64,000 nucleotides of DNA from Adiantum capillus-veneris (taxonomy: Eukaryota > Streptophyta > Polypodiopsida > Polypodiales > Pteridaceae): assembly GCA_014529385.2 (NCBI GenBank), contig CM043963.1:108852912-108916911 (forward strand). The letters run 5' to 3'. This document shows positions 58,790 to 64,000 of the stretch, one piece after another; position 1 is the first letter of the stretch; each line of letters begins with the position of its first letter. Below the pieces are notes generated by a model. It searched no databases and was not told the DNA's origin. It saw only the letters and a program-made list of their open reading frames with translations. A program made the position numbers and the translations under genes.

Positions 58790-61030
58790 AAGGTTTGGCT
58801 TTATGGTCCTAGATTTAGCCAAGTGGTCAACACATATAGGACCAAGTGCACACTGTGCCACAAAACTTGGCCACCACTTCACTTGCCAAAGTTTAGGCCA
58901 CATGATCAATCCTAAGTTTCCAATGTTCTTATTATGTCACCTTTTGCCTCGTGGAAAACCTAGGCTTGTTTTCACATACTCAGGCACTTCAAGCCATAAT
59001 AAATTTTCATTACTCTTCGGCAACCCTTTTGTTCAAGTCTTTGAAAAAACGTTGCTTAAGGCCACCCTAAACCATTTTCATTTAGGGGTGTCTAAAACTA
59101 GCTTTTTGGCAATTCGAGAAGAAAATGGTCAAAGTTTTATACTTAGTTTTAACCACTTGACCAATTCAAATATTGGAAAGCAAGGTCTTGTAATACTTTT
59201 CTTTGGACATCACACATTAAAACTAGGTCCCTCACTTGTCCAAGCTATGCTCTAATACAATAAAGGGCTTTTGGTTTCAAGATGCACCACTTTCCCAACC
59301 TTGATTCCATTAAAGAAGCTAGCTCTACTTAGACATTTAATAGCAAGGTCCTGTAGCAGTTCACATTGAACATTTTCCATGGCAGCTAGGTCCACCACTT
59401 ATCTAAGCTATGCTCTAATACAGTAAGGGGGTTTTGGTTTCAAGATCCACCACTTGTCCAAACTTGATTTGGGAAGCAAGGTCCTATAATAGTTTTTCTT
59501 TGGACATTCACCATTACAACTAAGTCCACGACTTCTCCAAGCTATGTTCTAATACACTAAGGACGTTTTGGTTTGAAGGAGAACCACTTGTACGACTTTG
59601 TTTTTGGAAGTAAGGTCTTTACATAGTTCACCTTGGACCTTGGACATTGGATACTACAACTAAGCCCACCACTTGTCCAAGCTATCCTCTATATATAGCC
59701 AAAGGGTTTGGGTTTCAAGATTCACCACTTTTCCAACCTTTCTTCCATTAAAGAAAGGAGGGGCATTATAACTAGGTCCACCAATTGTCCAAGATATGCT
59801 CTGATATAGAAAGGGGATTTTGGTTTCAATAATCCACCACGTGTTCAACCTTGCAAGACTCAAGGGATACTTGGACATTGGAAAGCATAGTCCTATAGTA
59901 GTTGATAGGTGGCAGTGGGTATAACAACTAGGTCCAACCTATGCTCTCATATAGCAAAGAGGCTTTGGTTTCAAGGTCCACCACTTGTCCAACCTTGCTT
60001 CCATTAAAGAAATGAGGGGCTACGTAAACATTGGCAAGCAAGGTAGAAAGGTCCTAAGGTATTTCACCTTGGATATTGGGCATTATAACTAGGTCCACCA
60101 CTTGTCCAAGCTATGCTCTGATATAGAAAGGGGATTTTCGTTTCAAGGTCCACCACGTGTTCAACCTTGCAAGACTCAAGGGATACTTGGACATTGGAAA
60201 GCATAGTCCTATAGTAGTTGATAGGTGGCAGTGGGTATTACAACTAGGTCCAACCTATGCTCTCATATAGCAAAGAGGCTTTAGTTTCAAGGTCCACCAC
60301 TTGTCCAACCTTGCTTCCATTAAAGAAATGAGGGGCTACGTAAACATTGGCAAGCAAGGTAGCAAGGTAGCAAGGTCCTAAGGTGTTTCACCTTGGATAT
60401 TGGGCATTATAACTAGGTCCACCACTTGTCCAAGCTATGGTCTGATATAGAAAGGGGATTTTTGTTTCAAGGTCCACCACGTGTTCAACCTTGAAAGACT
60501 CAAGGGATACTTGGACATTGGAAAGCATAGTCCTATAGTAGTTGATAGGTGGCAGTGGGTATTACAATTAGGTCCAACCTATGCTCTCATATAGCAAAGA
60601 GGCTTTGGTTTCAAGGTCCACCACTTGTCCAACCTTACTTCCATTAAATAAATGAGGGGCTACGTAAACATTGGCAAGCAAGGTAGCAAGGTCCTAAGGT
60701 AGTTCACCTTGGATATTGGGCATTATAACTAGGTCCACCACTTGTCCAAGCTATGCTCTGATATAGAAAGGGGATTTTCGTTTCAAGGTCCACCACGTGT
60801 TCAACCTTGAAAGACTCAAGGGATACTTGGACATTGGAAAGCATAGTCCTATAATAGTTGATAGGTGGCAGTGGGTATTACAACTAGGTCCACCACTTGT
60901 CCAACCTATGCTCTAATATAGCAAGGATGCTTTGGTTTCAAGATCCACCATAATTTCCAACCTTGCTTCCATTAATATAGCAAGGAGGATTTGGTCTCAA
61001 GGTTCACCACTTGTCCAGCCTATGCAAACC
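58790..61030 (+). repeat. third motif array with 315-330-bp units
   Basis: Same core motif in the same orientation as the right array, but a different unit. 58.8-59.7 kb is irregular. From about 59,760 four units follow, marked by GATATAGAAAGGGGATTTT near 59800, 60120, 60450 and 60760. Each holds a standard motif, a variant GGTCCACCACGTGTTCAACC that contains CACGTG, and blocks GGATACTTGGACATTGGAAA and GATAGGTGGCAGTGGGTAT. It stops about 100 bp before the gene 4 exon. Confidence 0.9.
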
Positions 61031-61100
61031 TTTTCCATGTTGTAGCATGATTTTTTGTTTGAAGAGTATTTTTCTATAACTATGGATTTAACAATGTAAT

Positions 61101-61115
61101 CTTTTTCACTTACAG
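61101..61115 (+). promoter_or_regulatory. 3' splice acceptor of gene 4
   Basis: A pyrimidine-rich stretch ending CTTTTTCACTTACAG is followed by G and ATG at 61117. It implies at least one exon upstream, across or beyond the third array. Confidence 0.6.
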
Positions 61116-61854
61116 GATGGACTTTGAATCTGGGGAGAAAGTACATATGATACTTGACAATGAAATTGTTGGTATTGGCTGTGTGTGTAGAACAGATCCA
61201 GATTCCACTTGTGGTGGTACAAAGATAGGGCAAGGAAATGTCTCCATACTAGTGGAGGAATGCTTGAAGGATGTGGTCCTACCTTTTCCTACAATGGATA
61301 CTTCATCTCTCCAAGGCTCATTATGGAGTGCTGTTCGATGGTCAAAGCTTCTTTTGCAATCTTTTGTATTAAATGGGAACTTAATTGATCCACAGGAAAG
61401 CTACAATGGTGATGAAGAACATGATCATTCTGATCCTCTAGTTACAGATGCAATACCTATGACAAGCCCAGAATTTGAAGCAATGATTCGAGAGTCTTGG
61501 AGAAATCAGAGGGTCCTTTTAAAAGATGACACAATGATTCAAACCATGAATGAAGGGACCATCTTATATGTATTTCCACATGATTATGTCAACTTTCAGG
61601 AACTTGGTCCTGATTGTGTGGGTGTGGGTATTGAAAGAGAAAATGCAAGCATTGATGATGTGGTTGAAGTGGGTAGCATCACTTTGCTAAAGTGGCCCAT
61701 CAAGCAAACAACAATGTTGAATGGGAGCCCATTACAACGATTTGTTCCTGTTGATGGCATGCATGCTACATATGAGGATGTATCCAACGATGACAATGTT
61801 GGAAAAAAACTTGATGGGAGTAATGTTGTCCAGTTGTCAAGGAAGAGACGATAA
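61116..61854 (+). CDS. gene 4, first part: DUF8039-like (En/Spm-associated) domain
   Basis: The exon opens after the acceptor at 61115. The 245-residue frame has GEKVHMILDNEIVGIG, ISILVEEC-like spacing (NVSILVEECLKDVVLPFP) and TMDTSSLQGSLWSAVRWSKLLL at residues 5-85. This pattern resembles plant DUF8039 domains, often listed as transposase Ptta/En/Spm-associated. An acidic linker and a second globular stretch (MIRESWRNQRVLL, EGTILYVFPHDYVNF, RFVPVDGMHATYEDV) follow, then a basic tail RKRR. A TAA at 61852-61854 ends it. The next ATG, six bases on, is in the same frame and the reading frame stays open for the rest of the window. So this is either a separate protein or the N-terminal part of one with a nonsense change. 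Domain assignment is from memory. Confidence 0.6.
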
Positions 61855-61860
61855 TCTTTC

Positions 61861-64000
61861 ATGAACAGGACTCAAAAATCAAAAGCAGCACCAGCTTTGA
61901 CTTTTTACCTTTCAAACAAATCAATTCAAAGGGTATCATGCATTGATTGTTGTGCACAAAAATGTTGCCAGTTTGCACATCGTGATATGGTGACAAGGTT
62001 ACGACAACAGTTTTGGGGAGAGTCTCAAAAATCATGCACTAATTATGTTTATGATGTTCTTTCTATATGTTATCAGAAAGATGAGAAGTCACGATACCAA
62101 TTCAGGCTAAATGGCTCTATTGTTTGTTGTAGAGCATGGTATGAGCTACATGGAATACCAAAGACATCATTTTATCGATACAAGGAGAACTTTGAAAATG
62201 GTGTGCGCCAATATGTACATGGGAACACATGTACATTGAGAAGGGGACTTCAACATACTAGTTTAGCAAGAGCACTACTAAATGAGTTTGTGGAAAACAA
62301 CTCTGAGAAGATGCCACATAGAAGTAGAACACTGCTAGATGGCTCAAGAGAGACTCAATTGGTGATTCCATCAACATACAAACAAGTGGATATTTTATGT
62401 GAAATCAACACGACACTTGACCAAATGGGTTATGAGAAGAAGCTATCCCAATCTTCTCTTGGTAGAATTTGGAACAAAGAGTACCCACATGTCACTTTAA
62501 AAAAGACGAGTGAGTTCTCTAAGTGCAATATTTGTAGCTCAATCAAGGCAAGGTTAGAAGCTAAACCTTCTCTTGAAGAGAGAGCTCTTCTCTTGAGGGA
62601 GAGAGAAGTTCACATGGCACAACAAAAGAGTTGCAGAAGCCTATATTATGCATGGCGCACGTATTCAGAAACTCAACCACAAAAATATGTATGCATAATC
62701 CATGATAAGATGGATCAAAAGAAGACTGCCATTCCTAGATTACGCATTGTTCCCAAGGGTGTGGATTCAGGATATAATCTGCAGGTGGCATTGATTGGCA
62801 TGATCACTCATGGACATGGAGAAGGTCATTACGGACACTTTGTCTTGAATGGTTTGTGGCCAGCTGATCCAAATCTTACAATTGGCTCAATTGCTAATTG
62901 TTTACATAACCTAGAGAGGATAGATAAGCATCCTCTTGGTGATCTAGTAACAAATGGACTTCCAAGGAGCAATATTTCACTACTACATGCTTTGAACTCA
63001 AGGGATGCTTTGGACTACCATAACTTGAGTGATGGAAAAGAGCCCATTGTGCAGTCGTCAGAAATTGCAGAAGAGGAATTGGGGTCAACATTTCGCAGAT
63101 TGCCAGAGAACTTGTTGCTACAATTGGATAATTGTGCAGGGGAAAACAAAAATCGATACTTATTTGCCTATTTGTCAATGCTTGTTGCAAGGGGTGTTTT
63201 CAAAACCATCCAGCTGGGATTTTTAATGGTTGGGCATACACATGAGGACATAGACGCCATGTTTAGTAGGTTTTTAGAGAAGCTGAGAGTTACACAAACC
63301 TATACTTTGCCACATTTGATGGATACATTACGAAACAGCTCATCTTCATCTCCAGCTCCATTTTTTCTCACAAAGATCCCCGATTTCAAGCAATATTGTG
63401 ATGGCTATCTTTGTGATGGACAAGACATACTTGTTGGACATTCCAAACCGCTTCAGTTCAGGTTCTTTATGCAGGATGAGACACCAATGATGCAATATAA
63501 GGCACATGTAGGTGTATCAAGTTGGAGTGGAAGTATTCGCCTTTGGAAAACAGACACAGAAGGCAAGCCAATGTTACCACATGGAGATCCACCTCTAGTA
63601 CAAATGGCGGAGTATGTCAAGGCCCGCGAAGAAGTCATTTTGGGGCTAAAGACCTATATAAAATTTTGGAAAAATTTAGGGAATGGTTCAAGTATTCCGC
63701 GATATTATAGACCCGTGATAGATTATTGGAGTAAGGTAATTGAAGAGATTGGAAAAGCAATCATATTAGAGGGAGTCTTGTATGAAATGTTTTGGCCAAA
63801 AACTCAAGAATATTCTCACCTACAAAGCACTACAATGAATTTGCAACAAGGAGCAGAAAGATTCCTAGGCCTTGAAGAGTTGAACGATCATTTTTGTGGG
63901 CCTCAACGAGATAGGCCAAGGGAAGAGTTTGACCCTATGTCTGATGTGCACCAAGGTGACTTTCTTATGCTTGTTCCGAGTGACACAGAAATCTATCTAG
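61861..64000 (+). CDS. gene 4, second part: DUF7869-like protein, open past the window end
   Basis: 713 codons without a stop from the ATG at 61861 to the window edge, in the same frame as 61117-61852. Residues 27-40 hold a Cys/His cluster (CIDCCAQKCCQFAH). C222 and C225 form a CxxC in FSKCNIC. The central region has HDKMD at 281-285, LQLDNCAGENKNRYLFAYL with D423, and GHTHEDIDAMFSRF at 458-471. This spacing of acidic motifs (HDxxD, DNCxxxNKN, GHTxxDID) is that of DUF7869 proteins, found in plants, fungi and animals, often in repeated families, and suggests an RNase H-like, DDE-type fold. Candidate acids are D282 or D285, D423 and D463 or D465. The C-terminal part (ILGLKTYIKFW, ending DFLMLVPSDTEIYL) continues beyond the window. 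A transposase-like role is inferred. No internal frameshift, so this part looks under selection or recently active. Confidence 0.8.
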   Translation, partial: MNRTQKSKAAPALTFYLSNKSIQRVSCIDCCAQKCCQFAHRDMVTRLRQQFWGESQKSCTNYVYDVLSICYQKDEKSRYQFRLNGSIVCCRAWYELHGIPKTSFYRYKENFENGVRQYVHGNTCTLRRGLQHTSLARALLNEFVENNSEKMPHRSRTLLDGSRETQLVIPSTYKQVDILCEINTTLDQMGYEKKLSQSSLGRIWNKEYPHVTLKKTSEFSKCNICSSIKARLEAKPSLEERALLLREREVHMAQQKSCRSLYYAWRTYSETQPQKYVCIIHDKMDQKKTAIPRLRIVPKGVDSGYNLQVALIGMITHGHGEGHYGHFVLNGLWPADPNLTIGSIANCLHNLERIDKHPLGDLVTNGLPRSNISLLHALNSRDALDYHNLSDGKEPIVQSSEIAEEELGSTFRRLPENLLLQLDNCAGENKNRYLFAYLSMLVARGVFKTIQLGFLMVGHTHEDIDAMFSRFLEKLRVTQTYTLPHLMDTLRNSSSSSPAPFFLTKIPDFKQYCDGYLCDGQDILVGHSKPLQFRFFMQDETPMMQYKAHVGVSSWSGSIRLWKTDTEGKPMLPHGDPPLVQMAEYVKAREEVILGLKTYIKFWKNLGNGSSIPRYYRPVIDYWSKVIEEIGKAIILEGVLYEMFWPKTQEYSHLQSTTMNLQQGAERFLGLEELNDHFCGPQRDRPREEFDPMSDVHQGDFLMLVPSDTEIYL

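Noticed and set aside
34780-61030. CRISPR-like array
   Set aside because: Repeats are degenerate, the spacers are themselves repeated in higher-order units, and the context is a spliced eukaryotic genome.

Overview
This is nuclear DNA of a land plant. The evidence is intron-containing genes, Ty1/copia and Ty3 retrotransposons primed by initiator tRNA-Met, MITE-like insertions and very long tandem arrays. Low GC, large repeat-filled introns and gene families resembling those of non-seed plants suggest a fern, moss or lycophyte. That placement is an inference of low confidence. About 85-90 percent of the window is repetitive. There are no tRNA or rRNA genes, CRISPR arrays or bacterial features.

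Layout: 0-1.4 kb is the decayed 3' part of a copia element with its polypurine tract and LTR start. 4.3-6.2 kb holds three head-to-tail copies of one LTR. The third is the 5' LTR of a decayed but full-length Ty3 element (5.55-12.57 kb), which carries a 442-bp fold-back insertion in its reverse transcriptase. 13.2-27.36 kb is a macrosatellite with a unit of about 1.5 kb derived from a different Ty3 reverse transcriptase, with one MITE inside. 27.37-34.75 kb is a nest of broken retrotransposons: a Ty3 LTR plus gag, a reverse-strand copia gag-protease with LTR, a reverse-strand integrase fragment and an inverted LTR fragment.

34.8-61.0 kb is dominated by one short motif, GGTCCACCACTTGTCCAAGC and variants, repeated by eye well over a hundred times in higher-order units of roughly 320-490 bp. 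On the + strand the motif reads as its reverse complement from 34.8 to 41.9 kb and in the forward sense from 44.3 to 61.0 kb, so the arrays are inverted about a centre near 42-44 kb. Embedded in them are reverse-strand genes. Gene 1 (50.5-44.7 kb) is a spliced three-exon model of about 1,041 aa with a ParB/sulfiredoxin-like N-terminal region and a C-terminal SET domain. Gene 2 (44.06-42.86 kb) encodes an FCP1/SCP-type HAD domain followed by a SAP-like segment. Gene 3 (38.2-37.4 kb) is a second, damaged FCP1-like domain.

At 61.1-64.0 kb a + strand locus runs off the window. One reading frame, interrupted by a single TAA, carries a domain resembling DUF8039 (often annotated as En/Spm-type transposase associated) and then a more than 713-codon DUF7869-like, probably RNase H-fold, protein.

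Hypothesis: the ParB-SET protein, the FCP1-like proteins and the DUF8039/DUF7869 locus, with inverted arrays of one motif between and around them, belong to one large selfish or transposon-derived unit, in which the motif could be a binding site as in CACTA subterminal repeats. The sequence shows the arrangement; the functional link is inference. Two apparent one-base deletions in short homopolymers and one in-frame stop must be settled (assembly error or real decay) before calling these genes dead.
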